DNA from: Mesorhizobium sp. M3A.F.Ca.ET.080.04.2.1
Lineage (GTDB): Bacteria > Pseudomonadota > Alphaproteobacteria > Rhizobiales > Rhizobiaceae
NCBI RefSeq assembly: GCF_003952525.1
Contig: NZ_CP034451.1
Span: 2,170,001 to 2,234,000, forward strand
Direction of reading: 5' to 3'
Length of the DNA: 64,000 nucleotides
Shown: one piece after another, positions 9,576-17,969 of the stretch
How the letters are laid out: every line of letters begins with the position of its first letter
Position numbering within the stretch: the stretch's first letter is position 1
Made by a program: the position numbers and the translations under genes
The notes under the pieces: generated by a model
Seen by the model: the letters and a program-made list of their open reading frames with translations, nothing else
What the model was told of the DNA's origin: nothing
Database searches by the model: none

Positions 9576-9676
9576 GCCGGGCACCGCGTTCGACGCGGTG
9601 ACAACAGCGGCGAAACCCGCAAGTCTTTCTCCTCGAAGCGTCGCATTCCGCGGCGCCAGCTTTGGGAGGAAGACGC

Positions 9677-11248
9677 ATGAACAAGGTTGAATTCTCACGC
9701 TCGGTTAAGGTTCCCTTCGACAAGCGTTACGGAAATTTCATCGGCGGCAAATGGACCGAGCCGCGCTCCGGTCGTTACTTTGAGAACCACTCGCCGGTGA
9801 ACGGTCAGCTGTTGTGCGAGGTAGCGCGTTCGGATGCCCAGGACATCGAAGCAGCCTTGGACGCCGCGCACGCGGCAAAGGATGCCTGGGGGCGCACCAG
9901 CGTAGCCGAGCGTTCGCTTATCCTCAACCGCATCGCCGAGCGCATGGAGGAAAATCTCGATCTGCTCGCATGCGCCGAAACCTGGGACAACGGCAAGCCG
10001 ATCCGCGAAACGACTGCGGCTGACCTGCCCTTGGCCATTGATCATTTCCGCTATTTCGCCGGCGCTGTACGCAGTCAGGAAGGCAGCCTTTCCCAGATCG
10101 ACGATGACACCGTGGCCTATCATTTCCATGAGCCGCTTGGTGTGGTCGGCCAAATCATACCGTGGAATTTCCCGCTGCTGATGGCATGCTGGAAGCTTGC
10201 TCCAGCGTTGGCGGCCGGAAATTGCGTGGTGCTGAAGCCTGCCGAGCAGACGCCCGCCGCCATCATGCTGTGGGCAGGCCTTATCGCCGATCTGTTGCCA
10301 CCGGGGGTGCTCAACATCGTCAATGGCTTCGGCCTCGAGGCCGGCAAACCGCTGGCCTCCTCGCCGCGCATCGCCAAGATCGCCTTCACTGGCGAAACCA
10401 CGACGGGCCGGCTGATCATGCAATATGCCAGCCAGAATTTGATCCCGGTCACGCTGGAACTTGGCGGTAAGTCGCCGAACATCTTCTTCAAGGACGTTGT
10501 CGCCGAGGACGACGACTTCTTCGACAAGGCAATCGAAGGTTTCGTCATGTTCGCGCTGAACCAGGGGGAGGTCTGCACTTGCCCCAGCCGCGCGCTGATC
10601 CATGAAGGGATCTACGACAGGTTCATGGAGCGTGCGCTCAAGCGTGTCGAGGCGATCGTGCAAGGCGATCCGCTCGATCCGGCAACGATGATCGGGGCGC
10701 AGGCCTCGTCGGAGCAGCTGGAAAAGATCCTATCCTATATCGATATTGGCCGACAGGAAGGAGCGGAGGTGCTAACCGGCGGAGCCCGCAATCTTCTGCC
10801 CGGCGATCTGGCGGGCGGCTACTACGTCAAGCCCACCGTGTTCAAGGGGCACAACAAGATGCGCATCTTCCAGGAGGAGATCTTCGGGCCGGTGGTTTCG
10901 GTGACGACCTTCAAGGACGATGATGAAGCGCTTGGGATCGCCAACGATACGCTTTACGGCCTTGGCGCGGGTATTTGGACGCGTGACGGAAACCGCGCAT
11001 ACCGGTTCGGTCGCGCTATCCAGGCCGGACGCGTCTGGACGAACTGCTATCATGCCTATCCCGCGCATGCGGCGTTCGGCGGCTACAAGCAGTCCGGGAT
11101 CGGCCGTGAGACACACAAAAATGATGCTCGATCACTACCAGCAGACCAAGAACATGCTGGTGAGCTACAGCCCGAAGAAGCTCGGCTTCTTCTGATCGCC
11201 TCTCTGGCTCGTAGGGGCGGCATCGAAAGGAAGCCGCGCCTAGAGTGA
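9677..11248 (+). pseudogene. Aldehyde dehydrogenase (acetaldehyde/AldB type), C-terminus frameshifted
   Basis: An NAD(P)-dependent aldehyde dehydrogenase of about 506 residues if repaired. Visible motifs are [20 protein letters not shown], the general-base region LELGGKSPN, the nucleophile region [13 protein letters not shown], and [10 protein letters not shown] near the C-terminus. GGAGG precedes the ATG at 9677. At 11117-11121 a run of five A shifts the frame. With four A the protein would continue [17 protein letters not shown] and stop at 11195; as sequenced it runs to 11248 with an unrelated tail. The missing tail belongs to the oligomerisation strand. The neighbours (Fis-type regulator and DUF779) match the usual acetaldehyde/ethanol oxidation module. 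A homopolymer sequencing error is quite possible here. Confidence 0.85.
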
Positions 11249-11264
11249 AGGCTGGGGAAAGCCC

Positions 11265-11603
11265 ATGCAAGCGAAGGTCACTGCAACGCCGGCTGCCCTC
11301 GAGCTTGTCGCCGAAATCGTTGCCGAGCATGGTCCGGTGCTGTTCCATCAATCCGGCGGCTGCTGCGACGGCTCGTCGCCCATGTGCTACCCGCGCGACG
11401 GGTTCATTGTCAGCGAGTAGGATGTGCTGCTCGGTTATATCGCCGAGATGCCGTTCTATATCGGGGCACCGCAATTCGAGGCCTGGAAGCATACCGATCT
11501 CATTATCGACGTGGTGCCAGGGCGTGGTGGTATGTTCTCGCTCGACAATGGGCGGGAGAAGCGGTTCCTGACGCGATCGACGATCTGCACTGTTCGAATG
11601 TGA
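11265..11603 (+). pseudogene. DUF779 protein with an in-frame amber codon
   Basis: The frame encodes a typical DUF779 protein of about 112 residues: VLFHQSGGCCDGSSPMCYP, then DVLLGYIAEMPFYIG, then DLIIDVVPGRGGMFSLDNGR and EKRFLTRS. The only interruption is TAG at 11418-11420 (codon 52), just before DVLLG, where family members as I know them carry a small or acidic residue, often Ser. DUF779 genes commonly follow aldehyde dehydrogenase genes, as here. The function is unknown. A single C-to-A change would convert TCG to TAG. Confidence 0.8.
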
Positions 11604-11699
11604 ACGGGGACGACAGCGAACTGCGCGCTCTTTGTCTTAGCGCAACGAGCATCCCGGGAATAGGATGCAACATGCCCGCCTCCGCAGTGGAGAAGCGCC

Positions 11700-11915
11700 A
11701 TGAAACGCAAACTCGACGACGATGCGACAATGGACGGGATCATGCGCGACAGGCCGGCGGCGATCCGTGTCGTCCTGCAGCACCGCATGCTCTGCGTCGG
11801 TTGCCCGATCGCTTCCTTTCACACCATTTCGGATGCGGCACGCGAGCACGATCTGGACGAGGACCGGCTCCGTCGCGATCTGGAGGCAGCCATGGACCGG
11901 GATAGCCCGGACTAG
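11700..11915 (+). CDS. DUF1858 redox-disulfide domain protein
   Basis: A small cytosolic protein of 71 residues that is a single DUF1858 domain. TMDGIMRDRPAAIRVVLQHR is followed by the CVGCPIASFHT motif with the conserved CxxC, and a helical end with DLDEDRLRRDLEAA. Such domains (also called hybrid-cluster-protein-associated redox disulfide domain) occur in anaerobic nitrogen-oxide stress loci. Here the gene ends just before, and converges with, nnrR. A GGAG site precedes the ATG. A role in NO or Fe-S repair is inferred from context only. The two 3' ends overlap by four bases. Confidence 0.85.
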   Translation: MKRKLDDDATMDGIMRDRPAAIRVVLQHRMLCVGCPIASFHTISDAAREHDLDEDRLRRDLEAAMDRDSPD

Positions 11916-12616
11916 CCTTTCGGCGTGCGACATTCGGCGACGACAAGCAGTTTGTGGGGTTCGACCACGACCACCCTCTGGCGCCCACTCTTGACCAGGC
12001 CCTGGTCTTCCCAGGCCGAAAGCAGCCGGCTCACGGTGTGAAGGGTAGTGCCTGTCATTTCCGCAATATCCTGACGGGAAAGCGGAAAATCGATCATGAG
12101 CCCTTCGTCGGTCTTCCTTCCCGATTGCTTGATGAGCTTGAGCAGCGCGTGGGCGACGCGCTGCTCCACCTGCTCGGTGGCCATTTCGATGACGCGCGTA
12201 TGGGCGTCCTGCAGCCTGCTGCCCACGGTTTTGTAGGTGTTGGCGCTGAAATTCGGAAAACTGGTCGCGAATGTGGGCCAGAGCTGGCTCGGCCAGGCGA
12301 GCACCACGCAGTCAACGGCGGCGATGGCGTTTGCCGGGTAGGTGGTCCGGCCCAGCGCGCTGGCGATCCCCATCAACTCGCCCGGGCTAATGTACCGCAC
12401 GGTGACTTCATGCCCATCCGGGGTGGATTTCACGACTCGCACATGGCCATCGAGCAGCAGGAAGAAGGAATGCGCATCCTGCTCCTGCTCGAAAACCGGC
12501 TGGTCCCGGGCGATTCGCATGGACCTCGCCTGCCCGACTATCCGGTCGAGATCCGCGGCAGTCATGCTCTCGAAGACATCCAGCCCGGCAATCAGCGATC
12601 GGTCGAGATTTGCCAA
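11912..12616 (-). CDS. nnrR: Crp/Fnr-family nitric-oxide response regulator NnrR
   Basis: A regulator of 234 residues: cNMP-type barrel (about 15-125, with FEQEQDAHSFFLLLDGHVRVV), dimer helix, and a winged helix-turn-helix reading LSRQDIAEMTGTTLHTVSRLLSAW. The recognition helix has HTVSR rather than the ETVSR of FNR/FixK, and there is no N-terminal cysteine cluster. This is typical of NnrR/DNR proteins that respond to NO through haem. Its divergent neighbour nnrS, and the pseudoazurin and nirK genes, carry TTTGC-N6-GCAAA palindromes that fit such a regulator. The gene looks intact. Confidence 0.82.
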   Translation of the reverse strand: MANLDRSLIAGLDVFESMTAADLDRIVGQARSMRIARDQPVFEQEQDAHSFFLLLDGHVRVVKSTPDGHEVTVRYISPGELMGIASALGRTTYPANAIAAVDCVVLAWPSQLWPTFATSFPNFSANTYKTVGSRLQDAHTRVIEMATEQVEQRVAHALLKLIKQSGRKTDEGLMIDFPLSRQDIAEMTGTTLHTVSRLLSAWEDQGLVKSGRQRVVVVEPHKLLVVAECRTPKG

Positions 12617-12735
12617 CTGCCCGTCCTCCCCGGCTTCGACACTACGAGGCGCGCGCGCACCTTGCCAGACTGTGTCACGGCCGACCGCCTATCGACAAGG
12701 TGACACCTCCTGTCCAACGTCGTCCGCGGGCCTTG

Positions 12736-12751
12736 TTTGCGCTGGGGCAAA
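12736..12751. promoter_or_regulatory. NnrR box upstream of nnrS
   Basis: TTTGC-GCTGGG-GCAAA, extended by one base on each side to GTTTGC...GCAAAC. It ends 64 bases before the nnrS start. The same design and nearly the same spacing occur before nirK. Confidence 0.75.
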
Positions 12752-12815
12752 CTTCATCCGTCGCACACCGGATAGAAGAGCAAGATGGGCATCCTGCCCG
12801 CTTCCAGAGAGGCAT

Positions 12816-14017
12816 ATGATGGCAATTCCGCGGACACAGCCAAGCGCTTATCCTGCAATTCTCTCCTACGGCTTCCGGCCCTTCTTTCTGCTCGGCTCGC
12901 TGCAAGCCGGCGTCGCCATGCTTTTGTGGTTGCCTCTCTACTACGGCAAGCTCGCGACGCTCAGCCTGTTGGTGCCTGTGGATTGGCACATTCACGAACT
13001 GCTGTTTGGCTATCTGACAGCTGTCGTTACGGGATTCCTGCTCACCGCGATTCCGAACTGGACCGGACGATTGCCCGTCCAGGACTTTCGTTTGCTGGTG
13101 CTGGTATCGCTCTGGATCATGGGCCGGATTGCCGTGTTCTTTTCGCAGGAGACCGGCTGACTCCTGGCCGCAGTCATGGACTGCTCTCTTCTCTTGCCGT
13201 GGTCGTTGCAGCCGCCACGGAAATCATCGCCGGTCGAAACTGGCGGAACCTCAAGGTGCTGCTGCCGGTTGCGACCCTTCTGGCGGCAAATGCCATGTTT
13301 CATGTCGAAGCTCACTACGACGGGGTTTCAGACGCGAGCCGCCGTCTCGGTCTGGGCGCAGTGGTCATCCTCGTCATGATCATTGGCGGCCGTATCATTC
13401 CGAGCTTCACCCGCAATTGGCTGGTTCGCGAGAAGCCGGGCCGGCTGCCAGCATCGTTCGGCAGATTCGATATCGCAACCATCGCCCTTTCTGCGGTCGG
13501 GCTTGCGGCATGGACCATTTTTCCCGACGCCACAGGAACTGGCGCTCTGCTGATCACCGGTGCGGTCTTCAATGCGGCCCGGCTCGCCCGCTGGGCGGGC
13601 GCCCGGACACTGCCCGATCCCTTGGTTTTGATCCTGCACATCGCGTTCGCCTTTGTGCCCGTTGGGCTTCTGCTTGCCGGGCTGTCTGCCTTCGCCCCCG
13701 AAACCATTCCCATGGCGGCAGGGATCCACGCATTGGCGGTGGGGGCGATCGCCTGCATGACGCTTGCCGTCATGACCCGCGCCACCTTCGGCCACACCGG
13801 TCGTGAATTGAAAGCAAGCGGCGGAACATGCGCGGTTTTCGTTGCAATCGTCGTCGCTGCAATCCTGCGCGTGGCCGCCGGCTTGGCGCCCTCCTTCGCA
13901 ATCCTCCTGCACATCTCGGCAGCGCTGTGGGTGGCCGCCTTCACCGGCTATGCGATCCTGTTTGGCGGCATGCTCATGCGGCCGCGTGTTGGCGGGCGCC
14001 GTGAGAATTCGAGATAG
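12816..14017 (+). pseudogene. nnrS: NnrS family membrane protein, interrupted
   Basis: NnrS is a haem- and copper-binding inner-membrane protein of about 400 residues with twelve helices, linked to tolerance of NO. The first 114 codons (PAILSYGFRPFFLLGSL, VDWHIHELLFGYLTAVVTGF, IPNWTGRLP) are in one frame. TGA at 13158-13160 stands where a Trp is expected (ETG-stop-LLAAVMD), and near 13183 the frame shifts by one base. The remainder is intact in the new frame: NAMFHVEAHY, GGRIIPSFTRNWLV and MTRATFGHTGREL, to 14017. An AGAGAGG site precedes the ATG. With two independent lesions the gene is probably dead unless the sequence is faulty. Confidence 0.82.
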
Positions 14018-14079
14018 GCGGGCAAGGCCCCGCTGCTCAATTTCCACCCCGGATCTGCACCGATCATTTCGTCTAGCAA

Positions 14080-14095
14080 TTTGCGCCAGCGCAAA
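14080..14095. promoter_or_regulatory. NnrR box upstream of pseudoazurin
   Basis: TTTGC-GCCAGC-GCAAA; with flanking bases the arms are ATTTGCGC and GCGCAAAT, an 8-base perfect dyad around CA. It ends 73 bases before the pseudoazurin start, so NO-dependent activation by NnrR is likely. Confidence 0.8.
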
Positions 14096-14168
14096 TCGCC
14101 AAGTCGTCTCATGAACTACAAAGGCGCCACGGTTAGTGCCGTGGTGAAATTAAGAAAGGAATTCTCCA

Positions 14169-14615
14169 ATGAAACTGCCCCTGATTGCCGCGGCGATCGC
14201 CTTGCTCTCAATCGCTGGCGCGGCAAATGCCGAAGAACACGTAGTGCAGATGCTGAACAAGGGCGAAAAAGGCTCGATGGTCTTCCAGCCCGCCTTTGTC
14301 CGGGCAGCACCCGGTGACACGATCAAGTTCGTTCCGACCGACAAGTCTCACAATGCCGAAAGCATCAAGGACATGATCCCCGACGGCGCCCAGCCGTTCA
14401 AGGGCAAGCCCAATGAGGAAGTGGACGTGACGCTGACCCAGGAAGGTGTCTACGGCGTGAAATGCGCTCCCCACTACGGCATGGGTATGGTGGCTCTGAT
14501 CCTCGTCGGCAAGCCGGTCAACCTCTCCGCGGCGGAGGCCGTCAAGCAGGTCGGCAAGGCCAAGACCGTGTTCGCCGAACTGCTCGCCGAAGCGAGCAAG
14601 GTTGCGTCCAACTGA
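14169..14615 (+). CDS. azu: Pseudoazurin (periplasmic blue copper electron carrier)
   Basis: A protein of 148 residues with a 21-residue Sec signal peptide ending AGAANA. The mature protein keeps all four type 1 copper ligands: His61, Cys99, His102 and Met107 of the precursor. These are His40, Cys78, His81 and Met86 in mature numbering, exactly the classical pseudoazurin positions (KSHNAES and KCAPHYGMGM). It donates electrons to copper nitrite reductase in the periplasm, and nirK is the next gene. An AAGGAA site precedes the ATG, an NnrR box lies upstream, and a strong terminator follows, so it is its own transcription unit. Confidence 0.93.
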   Translation: MKLPLIAAAIALLSIAGAANAEEHVVQMLNKGEKGSMVFQPAFVRAAPGDTIKFVPTDKSHNAESIKDMIPDGAQPFKGKPNEEVDVTLTQEGVYGVKCAPHYGMGMVALILVGKPVNLSAAEAVKQVGKAKTVFAELLAEASKVASN

Positions 14616-14663
14616 CGTGACTTCCATGTGAGACTGCCTTCGGCAATGGCGGGCCGAAGGCAC

Positions 14664-14703
14664 AGGCCGGGCAGACCAGGGGAGTGGTCTGTCCGGCCTT
14701 TTG
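14664..14703 (+). terminator. Rho-independent terminator after pseudoazurin
   Basis: A 15-bp stem (AGGCCGGGCAGACCA against TGGTCTGTCCGGCCT, one G-T pair) with a six-base loop, followed by TTTT. It separates the pseudoazurin unit from nirK. Confidence 0.85.
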
Positions 14704-14815
14704 TGTCGGCCATGCTATGCGATGGCCTCAGCGTGTGCTGGTTGCTGCCCTCTCTCCCGTTGCGACTCTTGGGCCACGCAAGCACCTCAAAAACAAATCA
14801 TTTTAGGAGCACGGA

Positions 14816-14831
14816 TTTGCGCCGGTGCAAA
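14816..14831. promoter_or_regulatory. NnrR box upstream of nirK
   Basis: TTTGC-GCCGGT-GCAAA, ending 63 bases before the nirK start. This is the third copy of the same palindrome in this block and is well placed for class II activation. Confidence 0.8.
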
Positions 14832-14894
14832 GAAGTATCCGCCGCAACCGCTATCCTAATGGCATCGAATGGTCGAAACCAAAGGGAGACTGAG

Positions 14895-16004
14895 ATGCTT
14901 ACCAGACGCGAGGCTTTGTTGGGTTCTGTTCTTACCGCAGCCGCAGTCGCTGCCACCGGCGCGACGCCGGTCATGGCGGGTGCCAAGGCACAGGATGTCG
15001 CCGGGCTGCCGCGCGAAAAGGTGACCCTGGTCGCGCCGCCTTTGGTGCACCCTCACGATCAGGTGGCCAAGGGAGGCCCCAAGGTCGTCGAGTTCACTAT
15101 GACCATCGAGGAAAAGCCCATGGTCATCGACGCCGATGGCACGCAGCTGAACGCGATGACCTACAACGGCTCCATCCCAGGCCCGCTCATGGTTGTGCAT
15201 GAGGGCGACTATCTCGAGCTCACGCTGATCAACCCCGACACCAACAGTCTCGCTCACAACATCGACTTTCATGCGGCGACGGGCGCTCTCGGCGGCGGTG
15301 CGCTGACGCTGATCAACCCCGGTGAGCAGGTGACGCTGCGCTTCAAGGCGACGCGAACCGGAACGTTCGTCTATCACTGCGCGCCTGGCGGGGCGATGAT
15401 CCCCTGGCACGTCGTGTCGGGAATGAGCGGAGCGGTGATGGTGCTGCCCCGCGACGGTCTGAAGGACAACAAGGGCAAGGCCATCCGCTACGACCGCATC
15501 TACTACATCGGCGAGAACGACTTCTACATCCCTCGCGACGAGCAGGGTAAGTTCAAGAAATACGACTCCGTCGGTGACAACTACGACGACACCGTGAAGG
15601 TGATGCGTGGCCTGATCCCGACGCATGTCGTGTTCAACGGCGGCGCGGGATCGCTGATGGGCGACAACGCGATGAAGGCGAACGTCGGCGAGACCGTTCT
15701 CATCATTCACTCGCAGGCCAATCGCGACACGCGTCCGCACCTGATCGGCGGTCACGGTGACTTCGTCTGGGAAGGTGGCAAGTTCGCGAACCCACCTGCC
15801 AAGGACATGGAGACCTGGTTCATCCGCGGCGGTTCCGCAGGGGCGGCGCTCTACACATTCCTGCAGCCCGGCGTCTACGCCTACGTCAATCACAATCTGA
15901 TCGAGGCAGTCGAACTCGGGGCGACCGCGCACTTCACGGTCGACGGAAAATGGGACGACGATCTGATGATGCAGATCGAAGCTCCCAGGGCGGTTGCCTC
16001 ATAG
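14895..16004 (+). CDS. nirK: Copper-containing nitrite reductase
   Basis: NirK reduces nitrite to NO in the periplasm with electrons from pseudoazurin. The protein has 369 residues and starts with a Tat signal (TRREALLG, then a hydrophobic stretch ending PVMA). The first cupredoxin domain has [11 protein letters not shown] and [19 protein letters not shown], holding type 1 and type 2 copper ligands. The second domain contributes the last type 2 His near [12 protein letters not shown]. An AAAGGGAGA site precedes ATG 14895; the frame is open further upstream, but that region holds the NnrR box. nirV follows after 63 bases containing a hairpin. The gene is intact and ends in TAG. Confidence 0.93.
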   Translation: MLTRREALLGSVLTAAAVAATGATPVMAGAKAQDVAGLPREKVTLVAPPLVHPHDQVAKGGPKVVEFTMTIEEKPMVIDADGTQLNAMTYNGSIPGPLMVVHEGDYLELTLINPDTNSLAHNIDFHAATGALGGGALTLINPGEQVTLRFKATRTGTFVYHCAPGGAMIPWHVVSGMSGAVMVLPRDGLKDNKGKAIRYDRIYYIGENDFYIPRDEQGKFKKYDSVGDNYDDTVKVMRGLIPTHVVFNGGAGSLMGDNAMKANVGETVLIIHSQANRDTRPHLIGGHGDFVWEGGKFANPPAKDMETWFIRGGSAGAALYTFLQPGVYAYVNHNLIEAVELGATAHFTVDGKWDDDLMMQIEAPRAVAS

Positions 16005-16020
16005 CTGGAGGCCAAAAATC

Positions 16021-16051
16021 GCAGCGCAACCACTGGCGGTGGTTGCGCTGC
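16021..16051 (+). promoter_or_regulatory. Hairpin between nirK and nirV
   Basis: A perfect 13-bp stem (GCAGCGCAACCAC with its complement) and five-base loop sit in the 63-base gap between nirK and nirV. No T-tract follows. It may protect the nirK message or attenuate read-through into nirV; this is inference. Confidence 0.6.
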
Positions 16052-16067
16052 CTCCCGGGAGTGCCAC

Positions 16068-16940
16068 ATGTCTTTCGATCCTGTCTTCACATTCGGAACT
16101 CTCGGGGCGGCTGCCCTTGTCGGTCTGGGCTTTAGCCAGACCATCAAAGAGCCCTCCTCGCAGTTTGGGGATCCGGTTGTCCTGAGTGAGCTGGTGGTCT
16201 TGGAACCGAGCTCCTTCAATCACCCGCTGCCCGGTGAATTCCTCAAGGACGGTCACCCGGCACCAGGACCGGTCCTGGAGGAGACCCTCCATGCGCCGCT
16301 GGAGATCATGAAGTTCCAGGTGACGGCGTTGGATTACGATCGCTGCGTCGCCGACGGCGTCTGCAAGCCTGCCGACTCGCGTCTCGCCGGCGATGTTCCG
16401 GTGACCGGCGTCAGCCTTTTCGATGCCGAAGCTTATGCGAAATGGCTGTCGGCGCGCACAGGTGAAGCGTGGCGGCTGCCGACCGACGCGGAGTGGGCCT
16501 ATGCCGCCGGTGAGCGATTTCGGGGAGACATAGAGGCCGGCGAAGCCGATCCGGCGAACCCCGCGAAGCGGTGGCTCAAGCAGTATCGCAACGAGGCCGC
16601 GCTCGGTCGCAAACCGGATCCTGAGCCGCGGGCACGCGGCGCCTTCGGCCTCAACTCAAAGGGGGTTGCCGACATTGCCGGCAATGTCTGGGAGTGGACA
16701 TCGACATGCTACACCCACACTTCGATCTCGAGCGACGGCGCCAGCATCGGCAGTTCGGTCGACAATTGCGGCGTGCATGTTGTCGAAGGTTTCCATCGAA
16801 CCTACATGTCGAACTTCATCCGCGACGGCAAAAGCGGCGGTTGCGCGGTCGGCACGCCGCCCGACAATCTCGGCTTCCGGCTCGTCCGTGATCGCCGCGG
16901 TTTCCTTCAGGCCGCCCTTCACCGCCTGGGCTTGACCTGA
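16068..16940 (+). CDS. nirV: NirV, formylglycine-generating-enzyme-like protein
   Basis: A protein of 290 residues with an N-terminal hydrophobic segment and a sulfatase-modifying-factor (FGE) fold. Seen are VTGVSLFDAEAYAKWLSARTG, WRLPTDAEWAYAAGER, GVADIAGNVWEWTS and LGFRLVRDRR. NirV accompanies nirK in many denitrifying Rhizobiales; its biochemical role is not settled. The spacing and shared strand indicate co-transcription with nirK and with the globin gene 23 bases downstream. Confidence 0.9.
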   Translation: MSFDPVFTFGTLGAAALVGLGFSQTIKEPSSQFGDPVVLSELVVLEPSSFNHPLPGEFLKDGHPAPGPVLEETLHAPLEIMKFQVTALDYDRCVADGVCKPADSRLAGDVPVTGVSLFDAEAYAKWLSARTGEAWRLPTDAEWAYAAGERFRGDIEAGEADPANPAKRWLKQYRNEAALGRKPDPEPRARGAFGLNSKGVADIAGNVWEWTSTCYTHTSISSDGASIGSSVDNCGVHVVEGFHRTYMSNFIRDGKSGGCAVGTPPDNLGFRLVRDRRGFLQAALHRLGLT

Positions 16941-16963
16941 TTGCTCGAGAAACAAGGAACGTG

Positions 16964-17413
16964 ATGATTTCAAAGTCAGTCTTGCTTGACCGGGTTCGCC
17001 CTGCCGCCGAGGCGTCGCTGGAGCGCCCCGGCGTCGATCGGCAGTCGATCGGAGCGCTGGTCCGCCAATTCTATGCAAGGGTGCGGAAGGACCAACGCCT
17101 CGGACCGATCTTCGCCCGCGAGATCACCGGTGATTGGGAGCCTCATCTGGACAAGATGACGGACTTCTGGTGTTCCGTCGTCTTGAAGAGCGGCGACTAT
17201 CATGGGCGGCCGGTGCCGGCTCACCTGAAGCTGAAGGATGTCACCGAAGCAGACTTCGCCATCTGGTTGGCCCTCTTTGCCGAAACGGCGGCTGAACTGT
17301 TCGCTCCCGAAACCGCGGCGGTGTTCGTCGAACGCGCCGAACGGATAGCGACGAGCCTGAAGCTCGCCATGTTCTTTCGCCTTGGTCCTGCCCCAAACCC
17401 GGGTGGCGCATAA
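16964..17413 (+). CDS. Group III truncated haemoglobin
   Basis: A globin of 149 residues. FYARVRKDQRLGPIF includes the likely B10 Tyr (residue 37). ITGDWEPHLDKMTDFW is followed by the proximal-His region GRPVPAHLKL (His87), matching the order in Campylobacter Ctb, then FAIWLALFAETAAELF. Group III globins bind O2 and NO and are often linked to nitrosative stress. Its place directly after nirV suggests that it buffers NO made by NirK. AAGGAA precedes the start; GTG at 16961 is an alternative. Confidence 0.85.
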   Translation: MISKSVLLDRVRPAAEASLERPGVDRQSIGALVRQFYARVRKDQRLGPIFAREITGDWEPHLDKMTDFWCSVVLKSGDYHGRPVPAHLKLKDVTEADFAIWLALFAETAAELFAPETAAVFVERAERIATSLKLAMFFRLGPAPNPGGA

Positions 17414-17518
17414 GGTCGACCTGGCAGGCGCCGCCGAGCCATGCAGTCGTCTTAAGAACCTGGACCGGGCTTGATTTTGCGCAAGGATCGCGACCGTCGC
17501 TGCCCTTAGTTTCCTCGG

Positions 17519-17948
17519 ATGATCCTTAATCTTTGCCTCGGCACCGTGGTGATCAGCCTGACCGTCCTGATCCACACTTTCGGTCTCATCGCTGTCACCC
17601 ATGCGATGGCGCGCCTGGTCGACCGCTTCCGCATGCATGGCCGGCGCAGTCGCATCGCGGCAATGATCAGCGTCGTGGTGGGGCTCTTTGCCATCATCAC
17701 CACCGAAGTGTGGCTGTGGGCAGGGGTATATCTGACGGTCGGCGTGTTGCCGGACTTCGAGACCGCTCTATTTTTCCACCATCACCTTTTCGACGGTTGG
17801 CTATGGCGATGTGGTGCCGGCGCACGGATGGCGCGTCCTGGCAGCCCTGGAAGGCGTGAACGGGTTTTTGCTGATCGGCTGGTCGACCGCCTATCTGATC
17901 GCTGCCGGAACCCGCATCGGCCCCTTCAGGGTCGGCGAGCACTTCTGA
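17519..17948 (+). pseudogene. Two-helix potassium-type ion channel, frameshifted
   Basis: The first part reads as a membrane helix (LCLGTVVISLTVLIHTFGLIAV) and a second one (AAMISVVVGLFAIITTEVWLW), then LPDFETAL. At 17771-17775 a run of five T moves the frame. With four T the protein continues FSTITFSTVGYGDVVP, which holds the selectivity-filter signature TVGYGD. It then goes on through GVNGFLLIGWSTAYLIAAG to a stop at 17946-17948. The repaired protein has about 142 residues. A homopolymer sequencing error is plausible. Upstream, TTGATTTTGCGCAA (17470-17483) vaguely resembles a Crp/Fnr site. Confidence 0.75.
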
Positions 17949-17969
17949 ACCGCGGCTTGCTGGCGCTGG

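Noticed and set aside
14856..15932. Minus-strand frame of 358 codons opposite nirK
   Set aside because: Antisense shadow of nirK; no recognisable motif.
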